A stretch of DNA of 64,000 bases, from the NCBI RefSeq assembly GCF_007954425.1, contig NZ_CP042345.1, positions 1-64,000 of the forward strand, given 5' to 3'. A program made the translations under genes and the position numbers. The DNA comes from Novosphingobium ginsenosidimutans (lineage in GTDB: Bacteria; Pseudomonadota; Alphaproteobacteria; Sphingomonadales; Sphingomonadaceae). Below, in pieces: positions 9,004-19,779 of the stretch. The notes beneath the pieces were generated by a model. That model had not been told where the DNA came from. It did not search any database and worked only from the letters and a program-made list of their open reading frames with translations. Position 1 is the first letter of the stretch. Each line of letters starts with the position of its first letter.

Positions 9004-9567
9004 ATGCTGATTTCTAAGGAATACAGGGCGATGAACGCCGACCTCCACGCCGGGGGAAGTTATGGCCACAGTGGCCAGAAATGGGCCGAAGCGGTGACTG
9101 ATTTGGTTGCGCGCTATAGGGCGACTTCGGTGTTGGACTATGGCTGTGGCCAAGGCACGCTAGCCAAGGCGGTCGATTTCCCGATTTGCGAATTCGATCC
9201 CGCCATCGTCGGCAAGGACCGCCCGCCGCTACCAGTTGATTTGGTAGTATGCACGGACGTGCTTGAGCATATTGAACCGGACTGTCTCGATGATGTCCTC
9301 GACCATCTTTACAGTCTGTCGCGACTGGCTTGCTTCGTGGTTGTTTCAACCCGCCCCGCTCGCAAGATATTGGCAGATGGTCGGAACGCGCACCTAATCA
9401 TCGAGGATGACCATTTCTGGCGAAGGCGGATCGAAGAGCTGTTCGCGATTCGCGAATGGACTTCGCTCAACCAAGAGTTTGCGGCGCTGCTTGAGCCCTT
9501 GCGTGGACTGCCAGCAATAAAGGGCCGAACCCGCAGGGCCTGGCGCCGCCGCCTTAGCGCCCCTTGA
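9004..9567 (+). CDS. Class I SAM-dependent methyltransferase
   Basis: 187 residues. The SAM-binding motif I is VLDYGCGQGTLAK at about 44-56, and VDLVVCTDVLEHIEPD corresponds to motif II. The opening LISKEYRAMNADLHAGGSYG matches a methyltransferase group I know from phages and accessory islands, which is why I start at 9004 and not at the earlier in-frame codons. No convincing ribosome binding site is visible. Substrate unknown. Several stretches are poorer in G+C than neighbouring genes, hinting at later acquisition. It converges with the crotonase gene, with a 14-base overlap of 3' ends. Confidence 0.75.
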   Translation: MLISKEYRAMNADLHAGGSYGHSGQKWAEAVTDLVARYRATSVLDYGCGQGTLAKAVDFPICEFDPAIVGKDRPPLPVDLVVCTDVLEHIEPDCLDDVLDHLYSLSRLACFVVVSTRPARKILADGRNAHLIIEDDHFWRRRIEELFAIREWTSLNQEFAALLEPLRGLPAIKGRTRRAWRRRLSAP

Positions 9568-10342
9568 ACTGGGCGGGACGCTTCTCAAGGAAGGACTGGA
9601 CACCTTCCTTGAAGTCATCGCTGGCAAACAGCGGCAGCAGTTGCAGGTAAACGTGCTGGACGTGGGTTTCGAATCCTTCTTCCAGCCCCATCCGCATCAT
9701 CCGCTTGGACGCCAGCACGGCGAGCGGCGCATTGCCTGCGATTTCCTCGGCCATGGCGCGGGCCTTTGCGCCCAATTCCTCTGCCGGGACGACATGGTTG
9801 GCGAGGCCTTCGGCCAGGCAATCGGCCGCGCTCAGGGTCCGGCCGGTGAAGATGATCTCCGCCGCCTTGGCCCAGCCGAGCATGCGCGGCAGGAACCAGG
9901 TGCCGCCGCTTTCCGGCACGATCCCGCGCTTGACGAAGGCGGCAGCAAGCTTGGCATTGTCGGCCATGATGCGGATGTCGCAGCCGAGCGCCAGGTCCAT
10001 TCCATAGCCCGCGGCCGAGCCGTTGAGCGCACAGATCACCGGCTTATCCATCGCGAAGAGGACTGTCGGCGGGGTATTGCGCAGGTCGATTGTGGCCGGG
10101 AACTTGCGGTTGGGCGAACCGATCCCCTCGCCCGAGGACGCCTCATTGAGGTCAAGCCCGGCGCAAAACGCCCGGCCCGTCCCGGTCAGGATAACCACCC
10201 TGACTGCGGGATCTTCGTTCACGGCCACCAGCGTCTTCGTCAGCTCATCCAACATAGCCGAGGAGATGGTGTTCATCCGCTCGGGCCGGTTGAGCGTGAT
10301 GGTGGCGATGTGATCGGAGATCTCGCAGATCAGGGCGCTCAT
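9554..10342 (-). CDS. Enoyl-CoA hydratase / isomerase family protein (crotonase)
   Basis: 262 residues of crotonase fold, cytoplasmic. The oxyanion-hole segments AFCAGLDL and NGSAAGYGMDLALGCD are present, and the second catalytic acid position is kept (GIVPESGG). The first acid, Glu in classical hydratases (GGxELA), reads Asp (GMDLA), so hydratase, isomerase or another crotonase reaction are all possible. The start at 10342 lies 5 bases after the thiolase stop, so the two genes form one transcription unit. The pair belongs to the acyl-CoA catabolism island and probably shares the operator at 11658-11675. Confidence 0.85.
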   Translation of the reverse strand: MSALICEISDHIATITLNRPERMNTISSAMLDELTKTLVAVNEDPAVRVVILTGTGRAFCAGLDLNEASSGEGIGSPNRKFPATIDLRNTPPTVLFAMDKPVICALNGSAAGYGMDLALGCDIRIMADNAKLAAAFVKRGIVPESGGTWFLPRMLGWAKAAEIIFTGRTLSAADCLAEGLANHVVPAEELGAKARAMAEEIAGNAPLAVLASKRMMRMGLEEGFETHVQHVYLQLLPLFASDDFKEGVQSFLEKRPAQFKGR

Positions 10343-10347
10343 GTGGA

Positions 10348-11595
10348 TCAGATCCGTTCGATAATGATCGCCGGGGCCATGCCGCCAGCGGCGCACATGG
10401 TGACCAGGCCATACCGGCCGCCCGAACGCTCCAGCTCATCCAGGGCGGTGCCGATCAGGATTGAGCCGGTAGCGCCGATCGGATGACCCAGCGCCATCGC
10501 GCCGCCGTTGATGTTGACCTTGGTCCGATCAAGATCGAGGTCGCGGATGAACTTTTCGGCGACGACCGAGAAGGCCTCGTTGATTTCCCAGACGTCGATG
10601 TCCTCAACCTTGAGACCGGCCTTTTCCAGCACCTTCTTGGCTGCCGGAACCGGGGCATTAAGCATCAGCGTGGGGCAATCGCCCTGGTTCGCATAGGCGA
10701 CGATCCGGCCGCGCGGCTTCAGGCCATGCTTTTCGGCATATTTGGGCGAGGCGATCAGGATCGCAGCCGCGCCGTCGACCACGCCCGAGCTATTGCCGGC
10801 ATGGTGGAAGTGCTCGATCTTGAGGTCCGGATAGCGGCGATTGATCTGCTTGCGGAAGGTCGTGCCGCCAATGTCGAAATCGGCCAGCTGCGCGAAGCTG
10901 GGCTTCAGCGCGGCAAGGCCTTCGGCGGTGGTTTCGGGGCGCGGGAATTCTTCGTGATCCAGCGCGACTGTGCCGTCCTCGTTATAGACGGTGATCAGCG
11001 AGTGATCGAACCGGCCTTCACGGATTGCGCGGGCGGCGCGTTCCTGGCTGACGAGCGCCAGCGCATCGAGCGCCTCGCGGCTGATCCCTTCCATCGAGGC
11101 AATCGCATCGCCGCACACGCCCTGGTGGCTCTGCGGGTGCAGCACGTCGAGCGCTTCGTTGCCCGAACCCATCAGGCGCGGCGGAATGCCGGCATTGGCC
11201 TGTTCGGCGGCGAAAGAAGCGGTGTAGCTCATCATCTCGGTCCCGCCGGCAATGACGCAGTCTTCCATGCCCGACATGATCGTCGCTGCGGCAAGGTTTA
11301 CCGAAGTGATGCCGCCGCCGCAGAACCGGTCCAGCGTGGTGCCACTGGCCGAGATGTCATAGCCTGCCGCTAGCGCGGCCATGCGGCCCAGGTCACCGCC
11401 CTGCTTGCCGTTCTGGCTGGAGGTCGACCAGATGATGTCATCGACCGTGCTGGTGTCGATCCCGTTGCGGTCCTTGATCGCCTTGAGCACAGTGGCGGCA
11501 AGGTGCTGCGGGTGAAGGTGCGAGAGCGCACCCTTGCCCGGCTTGCCAACCCCGCGCGGGGTACGAACAGCGTCAATGATATAGGCTTCGGCCAT
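10348..11595 (-). CDS. Acetyl-CoA C-acetyltransferase (thiolase)
   Basis: 415-residue thiolase of the usual length. The acylated Cys is at residue 92 (DRFCGGGITS), GHPIGATGS carries the active-site His, and CAAGGMAPA near the C-terminus carries the second Cys, so the catalytic set is complete. It cleaves beta-ketoacyl-CoA to acetyl-CoA plus a shortened acyl-CoA, or the reverse. Start at 11595 is preceded by AAGGAGGAG. Transcribed with the crotonase gene and divergently from the thiolase-like gene at 11695, across a 99-base region holding an 18-bp palindrome. Confidence 0.92.
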   Translation of the reverse strand: MAEAYIIDAVRTPRGVGKPGKGALSHLHPQHLAATVLKAIKDRNGIDTSTVDDIIWSTSSQNGKQGGDLGRMAALAAGYDISASGTTLDRFCGGGITSVNLAAATIMSGMEDCVIAGGTEMMSYTASFAAEQANAGIPPRLMGSGNEALDVLHPQSHQGVCGDAIASMEGISREALDALALVSQERAARAIREGRFDHSLITVYNEDGTVALDHEEFPRPETTAEGLAALKPSFAQLADFDIGGTTFRKQINRRYPDLKIEHFHHAGNSSGVVDGAAAILIASPKYAEKHGLKPRGRIVAYANQGDCPTLMLNAPVPAAKKVLEKAGLKVEDIDVWEINEAFSVVAEKFIRDLDLDRTKVNINGGAMALGHPIGATGSILIGTALDELERSGGRYGLVTMCAAGGMAPAIIIERI

Positions 11596-11657
11596 GGTGG
11601 CTCCTCCTTGATATGAAATGCAGTTGCGGGGCAGGTTCAAACCTGCTTTGACACTGG

Positions 11658-11675
11658 TTTAACCGATCAATTAAA
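11658..11675. promoter_or_regulatory. 18-bp palindromic operator, copy 1
   Basis: TTTAACCGATCAATTAAA between the divergent thiolase (start 11595) and thiolase-like (start 11695) genes. Same pattern as the sites at 17912-17929 and 46727-46744: TTTAAYCG, two bases, YRATTAAA. Its place 20 bases before the right-hand start codon fits a repressor site of a TetR- or GntR-type fatty-acid or acyl-CoA regulator; the regulator is not in the window. Confidence 0.6.
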
Positions 11676-11694
11676 TTGCGCAAGGGATAGAACG

Positions 11695-14277
<2,583 letters not shown>

Positions 14278-14300
14278 GAAGTTTACAAGTGCGATCACTC

Positions 14301-15458
14301 TCAATAACTTCTCGGCAGGCCGAGGACATGCTCGGCCAGATAGGACAGGATCAAGTTGGTGCTGATCGGCGCGACGGTATAGAGCCGCGCCTCGCGGAAC
14401 TTGCGCTCGACATCGTATTCCTCGGCAAAGCCGAAGCCGCCGAAGGTCTGGACGCACATGTCGGCGGCGGCCCAGCTGGCCTCGCTCGCCAGCATCTTGG
14501 CCATGTTGGCCTCAGCCCCCGGATTGCCGCCGGCGTCGTAGACCTGGGCGGCATGGTGGACCATTAGTTCCGCCGCGCGCATTTGCGCATAGCAGCGCGC
14601 GATCGGGAACTGGACGCCCTGGTTCTGACCGATCGGGCGGCCAAAGACCTTGCGCTCCTTGGCATAGTCGCTGGCCTTGTTGATGAACCACTTGGCATCG
14701 CCAATGCACTCGGCCGCGATCAGGATCCGCTCGGCGTTCATGCCCGAGAGGATGTAGCGGAAGCCCTTGCCTTCCTCGCCAATCAGGCTGCTCGCCGGAA
14801 TGCGCAGGTCATCGAAGAACACCTCGGTGGTCGAGTGGTTCATCATCGTGCGGATCGGCTTGATCATCATCCCGCTGCCGACAGCCTTGCGCATGTCGAC
14901 CAGGAAGATCGACAGGCCCTCGGTCTTCTTCTCCACCTGCTCACGCGGGGTGGTGCGGGCGAGCAGCAACATCAGATCGGAATGCTCGGCCCGGCTGGTC
15001 CAGATCTTCTGGCCGTTGACGACGTACTCATCGCCATCGCGCACCGCGACAGTGCGCAAGGACAGCGTATCGGTGCCGCTGGTCGGCTCCGACACGCCGA
15101 AGGCCTGGAGCCGCAGCGAGCCATCGGCGATGCCGGGCAGATAGGCACGCTTCTGGTCCTCGCTGCCGTATTTCAGCAGCGTGTTCATGATGTACATCTG
15201 CGCGTGGGCGCTGGCCCCGTTGCAGCCAGCGGCCTGGATTTCTTCCATGATCACTGCGGCGGCATCGAGCTTGAGGCCCGATCCGCCGTAGTCACCCGGG
15301 ATCAGCGCGGCGAGGAACCCGGCCTGGGTCAGCGCATCGACGAACTCACCCGGATAGTCGCGGGTGCGGTCCTTCTCGCGCCAGTATTCGCCCGGAAACT
15401 CGGCGCAGAGGGCCTGCACCGCGCGGCGGATTTCAGCCAGGTCTTCGGATTCGGGCAT
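14301..15458 (-). CDS. Acyl-CoA dehydrogenase
   Basis: 385-residue FAD-dependent acyl-CoA dehydrogenase with the N-terminal helical domain, the middle beta domain (LQAFGVSEPTSGTDTLSL; GQKIWTSRAEHSDLM) and C-terminal helices with ERKVFGRPIGQNQGVQFPIA. It oxidises an acyl-CoA to the trans-2-enoyl-CoA and passes electrons to ETF. The C-terminal stretch reads TVAPISTNLIL where many members have the YEGT glutamate, so the base may lie elsewhere, as in isovaleryl- or citronellyl-type enzymes. I start at the ATG at 15458, one codon after a TTG. First of three dehydrogenases in this block. Confidence 0.88.
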   Translation of the reverse strand: MPESEDLAEIRRAVQALCAEFPGEYWREKDRTRDYPGEFVDALTQAGFLAALIPGDYGGSGLKLDAAAVIMEEIQAAGCNGASAHAQMYIMNTLLKYGSEDQKRAYLPGIADGSLRLQAFGVSEPTSGTDTLSLRTVAVRDGDEYVVNGQKIWTSRAEHSDLMLLLARTTPREQVEKKTEGLSIFLVDMRKAVGSGMMIKPIRTMMNHSTTEVFFDDLRIPASSLIGEEGKGFRYILSGMNAERILIAAECIGDAKWFINKASDYAKERKVFGRPIGQNQGVQFPIARCYAQMRAAELMVHHAAQVYDAGGNPGAEANMAKMLASEASWAAADMCVQTFGGFGFAEEYDVERKFREARLYTVAPISTNLILSYLAEHVLGLPRSY

Positions 15459-15475
15459 CAAGATTCCAGGTCAAT

Positions 15476-15529
15476 CGTCAGGGGAGCAGAGCGCCGGATG
15501 GCGCCGCCGCGCCGCTCCCCGCAATGACG
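15476..15529. repeat. Small palindromic intergenic repeat
   Basis: CGTCA (15476-15480) ... TGACG (15525-15529) enclosing GGGGAGC / GCTCCCC arms, between two acyl-CoA dehydrogenase genes on the same strand. The pattern resembles the CGTCATTGCGAGGAG-type dispersed palindromes of alphaproteobacteria. It may partly separate the two transcription units. Confidence 0.5.
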
Positions 15530-15544
15530 AAAAGTGCCAGCCGA

Positions 15545-16756
15545 TCAGGCCGGAATCGCGTTGAAGGGCACGCCCTTGTCGGGGCGGTGGTCCTGCGGCA
15601 GGCCCAGCACCTTTTCGGCGATGGTGTTGAGCAGGACTTCGTCCGAACCCCCGGCAATGCGCCCCGTGGGCGCATTGAGCCAGCTGGTACCCCAGTCTTC
15701 CTTCACATAGGCGTGGGGATCGAAATCGAAGGCCTGGTTGCCCTGCAGGTCGAGCGCCATTTCCGAAAGTTTTTGCCGGCTGCGCACCGCGACCAGTTTC
15801 TGCAGGGACCCTTCCGGCCCCGGCTGCATCCCGGCCTGCATCATTGCAAAGGCGCGCTTGGTGATGCTGTCCAGCCCGGCGCGCATCGCATGGTTCCGGG
15901 CAATGGCCGAGCGAATGCGGCCATCCTTGATTGCCGGCTTGCCGTTGATCGTCAGTTCCTTGGTTGTATCGACAAACAGATCGAGATGCGGGCCGAACCC
16001 GGCGCTGTCGGTGGCTATGTAGCGTTCGATCATCAGCGTGTGCAGCGCAACGCCGAAGCCGCCGCCAACCTCGCCCATGCGCTGGCTGTCTTCCAGACGC
16101 ACGGCATCGAAGAACACCTCGTTCACGTGGCTGTCGCCGCCGGCCAGCTTGATCGGGCGGACTTCGACGCCCTCGGCCTTCATATCGACCCAGAAATAGG
16201 TCAGGCCCTTGTGCTTTTCGACGGTCGGGTCGGTGCGGACCACGATCACGCCGTAGTCGCAGTACTGCGCCCAGGAGGTCCAGACCTTCTGCCCGGTCAT
16301 CCGCCAGCCGTTGCCATCGGGCTCGGCCTTGGTGCGCAGCGCAGCCAGGTCAGACCCGCCCGAAGGTTCGGAGAACAGCTGGCACCAGATTTCCTCACCG
16401 CGCAGCGCCTTGATCACGCGCTCCTTCACCCAGGCGCGGTCCTGGCCATAGTGGATCAGGATCGGAATCGGCATGCCCAGCGAAATGCCGAAATAGACGT
16501 TCGGCATGCCGAACTGCATTTCCTCGGCATCGAAAGCGATCTTGTGCATGTTCGACAGGCCCTGCCCGCCGATCTCGGTCTTCCAGTTGATCCCGGCGTA
16601 ACCGGCATCATACTTTTCGGCCATGTACTGGCGGCCCAGCGCCAGGTCTTCCTCAACCGAGAGGTTAAGCTTGCCCCGCGCCGCGCGGGAATACTTCGGG
16701 GCTACGCTTTCCAGCCAGGCGCGGGCCTGGGCGCGGTAGGTTTCGATCTCGCTCAT
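15545..16756 (-). CDS. Acyl-CoA dehydrogenase, long partner of a paired set
   Basis: 403 residues. FAD-binding segments CQLFSEPSGGSDLAALRT and GQKVWTSWAQYCDYGV are intact. The C-terminal motif GRIAGGSDEVLLNTIAEKVL replaces the YEGT region; this type is common in the FadE29-like subunits of heteromeric enzymes. The start overlaps the stop of the next upstream gene by 4 bases (ATGA), so both proteins are made in a fixed ratio, as expected for an alpha2-beta2 dehydrogenase known from steroid side-chain degradation. The substrate is not shown by the sequence. Soluble, cytoplasmic, ETF-linked. Confidence 0.87.
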   Translation of the reverse strand: MSEIETYRAQARAWLESVAPKYSRAARGKLNLSVEEDLALGRQYMAEKYDAGYAGINWKTEIGGQGLSNMHKIAFDAEEMQFGMPNVYFGISLGMPIPILIHYGQDRAWVKERVIKALRGEEIWCQLFSEPSGGSDLAALRTKAEPDGNGWRMTGQKVWTSWAQYCDYGVIVVRTDPTVEKHKGLTYFWVDMKAEGVEVRPIKLAGGDSHVNEVFFDAVRLEDSQRMGEVGGGFGVALHTLMIERYIATDSAGFGPHLDLFVDTTKELTINGKPAIKDGRIRSAIARNHAMRAGLDSITKRAFAMMQAGMQPGPEGSLQKLVAVRSRQKLSEMALDLQGNQAFDFDPHAYVKEDWGTSWLNAPTGRIAGGSDEVLLNTIAEKVLGLPQDHRPDKGVPFNAIPA

Positions 16757-17847
16757 GCGGCTTCTCCCGTCAGCGTTTCGACCAGCAGGTCTTCCCAGAA
16801 CAGCAGGTTGCCCTGCTCGATTGCCAGGCTGCGGGCCCGGCGCATGTGGAGGTGGAGGCCCTGTTCCCAGGTCACCCCGATCCCGCCGTGGATCTGCACG
16901 CAGTCGCGCGCGCAGGTGTCATAGGCTTCGGTTGCGGTCAGTCGGGCATCGGCCGCGGCCAGCAGGAAGCCATCGGTGCCGGCGCTGGCTGCGGCGTGGA
17001 TGCAGTTGGCGCGGGCGATCTCGACCAGGCCGTACATCTCCGCAATGCGGTGCTTGACCGACTGGAACGCGCCGATCAGCTGGCCAAAGGCCTTGCGGGT
17101 GACGGCATAGTCACGCGCGATGTGCAGCAATGCCTCGGCCCCACCGACCTGCTCGTGCGCGGTGACCACGGCCATCCGGGCGAGCACTTCGCGGGCCAGC
17201 GCGGTGGCCGCCGCGCCTTCGGCCAGGACGGTCGCCGGGGTGCCGGCAAAGGTGAGGTCGGCATAGAGCCGGCTGTTGTCAAAGCTCGAAACCGCCTTGC
17301 GCTCGGCCCCGGCGAGTTCGGCCAGCGCTAGGACCGGGCCGTTGGCACCGCTGGCCCAGACCAGCGCCAGCTCGGCCTTGAGCCCGCCCGGCACGGCCGG
17401 CTTGCTGCCGGTCAGCTTGCCGTCGGCAAACCTGGTGGCCGGCGCTGCGGGGAGGATGTCGGTCCCTTCGGCAAAAGCCACCGCACCGCGCGCTTCGCCA
17501 GCGGCGATTTGCGGCAGATACTTGGCCGCAGCATCCGCATTGCCTGCGGCGACCAGCGCGTGGGTCACGCCGAAACCCGGCGTCAGGAACGGCGCACCGG
17601 CCGTAGCCGCGCCGCTCGCCTGGGCAACCAGGCCCAGTTCGACCAGCCCGAGGCCCAGCCCGCCATGCTCTTCCGGCACGGCCAGCGCGGTCCAGCCTTG
17701 CTCGACCGCCGTATCCCAGAACGGGGCGTCATGTTCGCCGACCTGTTCGAGCAGCTTGAGCAGGCGATCCTTGCTCGCCCGGGCATCGAGCACGCGCCGC
17801 GATTCGGTCGCGATCGCTTGCTGCCCTTCATCATAAAGGATTGACAT
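16753..17847 (-). CDS. Acyl-CoA dehydrogenase, short partner of a paired set
   Basis: 364 residues, shorter than usual, with a reduced middle domain: the FAD segment AFAEGTDILPAAP is divergent. The C-terminal domain is well kept (DYAVTRKAFGQLIGAFQSVK; CVQIHGGIGVTWEQGLHLH). Such short divergent subunits pair with a longer dehydrogenase (here the ATGA-overlapping gene downstream) to form one active site between subunits. I start at 17847 (MSILYDEGQQ) because the longer reading frame upstream is not family-like. The promoter region holds an 18-bp palindrome at 17912-17929, shared with the divergent VOC gene. Confidence 0.85.
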   Translation of the reverse strand: MSILYDEGQQAIATESRRVLDARASKDRLLKLLEQVGEHDAPFWDTAVEQGWTALAVPEEHGGLGLGLVELGLVAQASGAATAGAPFLTPGFGVTHALVAAGNADAAAKYLPQIAAGEARGAVAFAEGTDILPAAPATRFADGKLTGSKPAVPGGLKAELALVWASGANGPVLALAELAGAERKAVSSFDNSRLYADLTFAGTPATVLAEGAAATALAREVLARMAVVTAHEQVGGAEALLHIARDYAVTRKAFGQLIGAFQSVKHRIAEMYGLVEIARANCIHAAASAGTDGFLLAAADARLTATEAYDTCARDCVQIHGGIGVTWEQGLHLHMRRARSLAIEQGNLLFWEDLLVETLTGEAA

Positions 17848-17911
17848 ATCTGGCTTTCCTGTCCCTTTCGGTGCCATCGCCTGCCGCCGGGGTGAACCCG
17901 GGCAGCGGCGA

Positions 17912-17929
17912 TTTAATCGCTTGATTAAA
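17912..17929. promoter_or_regulatory. 18-bp palindromic operator, copy 2
   Basis: TTTAATCGCTTGATTAAA, a palindrome with perfect 7-base arms (TTTAATC / GATTAAA), in the divergent region between the acyl-CoA dehydrogenase pair (start 17847) and the VOC gene (start 18013). Same consensus as the sites at 11658 and 46727. Confidence 0.65.
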
Positions 17930-18012
17930 CTGCCCGCGCGCTGCCCGCAAGCCGTTGCCGAAGCGGATCGGCGCGTGTTAGCCTTTGTCCCGTAACGCAC
18001 GAGGAGAGGCCG

Positions 18013-18699
18013 ATGCGCGTCCAGCAGCCGAACGGGATCCACCACATCGCGATCATGAGCGCGGACATGAAGGCGCAGCTTACTTTCTTCACCCAGGTGA
18101 TGGGCTTTCCGCTGAAGGGCCTGTTCGAGATGCACGGCGTGCCCGGCGGCAAGCATGCCTTCCTGGAAATGGGGCCGGAGAGCTACTTCTCAGTCGTCGA
18201 ACTGGCCGGGATTGACGAGATCCCCAGCACGATCGGCATTACCCATGCCGGGACCGGCGCGGGTAAATGCGCCAAGGGGACGATGCAGCACATCGCCTTC
18301 CGCGTCCCCGATCCCGAGGGCCTGATCGCCATGCGCGACCGGATCCGCAGCCACGGCATTCCCGCGATCGGCCCGATTGGCCACGGCTTTTGCCGCTCGA
18401 TCTACTTCGCCGGGCCGGAAGGGCTGACGCTGGAAGTATCCTGCCAAGTGGCCGAGCTTGATGCGGCACATTGGGTCGATCCCAGAATGTTGGCCGAATG
18501 CGGCATCTCCGGCGAGGAGGCCGAGGCCATGCTCAACCCGCCGCCGTGCACTGTGCAGAGCCCGGTGTCTCAGCCCGCCTTCAATCCGTCGGTCCCCAAC
18601 CTGGCCTATCCGCCCGAAGCGCTTAAGCACATCCTGGCGACACCGGATGAGGCGATTACGAAGCAAGGCAGTTATGACGAGCCGCCGGTCCCCGCGTAG
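18013..18699 (+). CDS. VOC (glyoxalase/bleomycin-resistance fold) family protein
   Basis: 228 residues. Two paired beta-alpha-beta-beta-beta modules span about 5-150: GIHHIAIMSADMKAQLTFFT gives the first metal His and MQHIAFRVPDPEG the second, with LEVSCQ near the third ligand position. The C-terminal 70 residues are Pro-rich and outside the fold. VOC enzymes include glyoxalase I, dioxygenases and methylmalonyl-CoA epimerase; the choice cannot be made here. A GAGGAGAGG ribosome site lies just upstream. Shares its control region with the divergent acyl-CoA dehydrogenase pair, so a role in acyl-CoA metabolism is likely. Confidence 0.8.
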   Translation: MRVQQPNGIHHIAIMSADMKAQLTFFTQVMGFPLKGLFEMHGVPGGKHAFLEMGPESYFSVVELAGIDEIPSTIGITHAGTGAGKCAKGTMQHIAFRVPDPEGLIAMRDRIRSHGIPAIGPIGHGFCRSIYFAGPEGLTLEVSCQVAELDAAHWVDPRMLAECGISGEEAEAMLNPPPCTVQSPVSQPAFNPSVPNLAYPPEALKHILATPDEAITKQGSYDEPPVPA

Positions 18700-18818
18700 C
18701 GTCTGAAAACGGTTCACCGCACCCTCGCCCCAAACCCCCGCGTACGCTATTGACCTGCCACGCCCATTCCTCTGGCAGCGCGGTTGGGGGCGCAGTTGCG
18801 CATGGAAGGACTGATCTA

Positions 18819-19691
18819 ATGCGGCTCAATTCAAACAAGCCGGCGGCGTTTGCCTTGCTCGGCATGCTCGCCATTCCGATGTCGGCCGGCCTTTCGGCCC
18901 AGGTCAACAACGATCCGAATATCGTCGTCACCGGCGAACCGCTGCCCGATATGAGCGCAATGACGCCCGGGCCTGAGCTGAAGGGCGTAATCACGTCTCG
19001 CAAGGGTGACCGGCTGAAGATCACCGCCGCCGATGGCACCAGCACGGTGGTGGCGGTCAACGAGACGACCAAGATCAAGGCCAGCAGCGGCCTGTTTGGC
19101 AGCAAGGGTGCCAAGCCCACCACGGCATCGCTGCTCAATGGCCTGCCGGTGACCGTCAAGACCATGCAGGCTGGCCAGGTGCTGCTGGCCAGCCAGGTCA
19201 GCTTCAAGAACAACGATTTCAAGACCGCGATGATGATCCGCAATGGTACCGAGCAGCAGTTTGCCGAGCAGACCGCCGCCACCCAGGCGCTGCGCGGACG
19301 CATGGCCGATATTGACAATTACAACATCAAGGGCACGACCAACGTGTTCTTCGATACCGGCAAGTGGCAGCTTTCGCCGCAGGCCAAGATGGAGCTGTGC
19401 AACGCTGCCCAGCAGGCCGAAGCGACCAACAACGCTCTGCTGCTGGTGGTCGGGTACACCGACTCGGTCGGCAGCGAGGAATACAACCAGACCCTTAGCG
19501 AAAAGCGGGCGAGCAGCGTGATCAACTACCTGCAGCAGGCCTGCCGCTGGAAGCCCTATCGCGTGCTGACCCCGACCGGCATGGCCGAGGCTGATCCGCT
19601 GGCGGACAACACGACTGAAGAGGGCAAGGCACAGAACCGCCGCGTTGCGGTTAATATCCTTGTCAGCAAGAGCGTCGACGGGCTCGAATAG
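18819..19691 (+). CDS. OmpA-family protein with N-terminal DUF5666-like domain
   Basis: 290 residues. A signal peptide (about 1-28, ending LSAQ) is followed by a beta-rich domain (LKGVITSRKGDRLKITAADG ... TKIKASSGLFG) resembling DUF5666. The C-terminal OmpA domain (about 170-288) includes VFFDTGKWQLSP and GYTDSVGSEEYNQTLSEKRA, which bind peptidoglycan. It is exported and probably anchors outer layers to the cell wall. Start at 18819 has GAAGGA upstream; earlier in-frame codons would precede the signal peptide. A hairpin at 19701-19721 follows. Confidence 0.88.
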   Translation: MRLNSNKPAAFALLGMLAIPMSAGLSAQVNNDPNIVVTGEPLPDMSAMTPGPELKGVITSRKGDRLKITAADGTSTVVAVNETTKIKASSGLFGSKGAKPTTASLLNGLPVTVKTMQAGQVLLASQVSFKNNDFKTAMMIRNGTEQQFAEQTAATQALRGRMADIDNYNIKGTTNVFFDTGKWQLSPQAKMELCNAAQQAEATNNALLLVVGYTDSVGSEEYNQTLSEKRASSVINYLQQACRWKPYRVLTPTGMAEADPLADNTTEEGKAQNRRVAVNILVSKSVDGLE

Positions 19692-19700
19692 GACGCTGCG

Positions 19701-19721
19701 GGGGTGGGCAATGCTCACCCC
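19701..19721 (+). terminator. Probable intrinsic terminator after the OmpA-family gene
   Basis: Stem GGGGTGGGC (19701-19709) pairs with GCTCACCCC (19713-19721, one G-T pair), loop AAT, followed by TTGCCTTT. The T tract is weak. Confidence 0.5.
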
Positions 19722-19743
19722 TTGCCTTTAACGGCCACGCCCC

Positions 19744-19769
19744 CTAGCGGCTCCCCGAGCAGCCGCTAG
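19744..19769 (+). promoter_or_regulatory. Hairpin abutting the purB ribosome binding site
   Basis: Perfect 9-base stem CTAGCGGCT (19744-19752) / AGCCGCTAG (19761-19769), loop CCCCGAGC. The last stem base is the first G of the GGAG Shine-Dalgarno (19769-19772) of purB, whose ATG is at 19780. It could modulate translation or act as an attenuator. It is not a normal terminator because no T tract follows. Confidence 0.5.
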
Positions 19770-19779
19770 GAGTCGAACC

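Noticed and set aside
15524..16924. 466-codon plus-strand frame over the acyl-CoA dehydrogenases
   Set aside because: Antisense shadow with low-complexity His/Arg/Gly composition.
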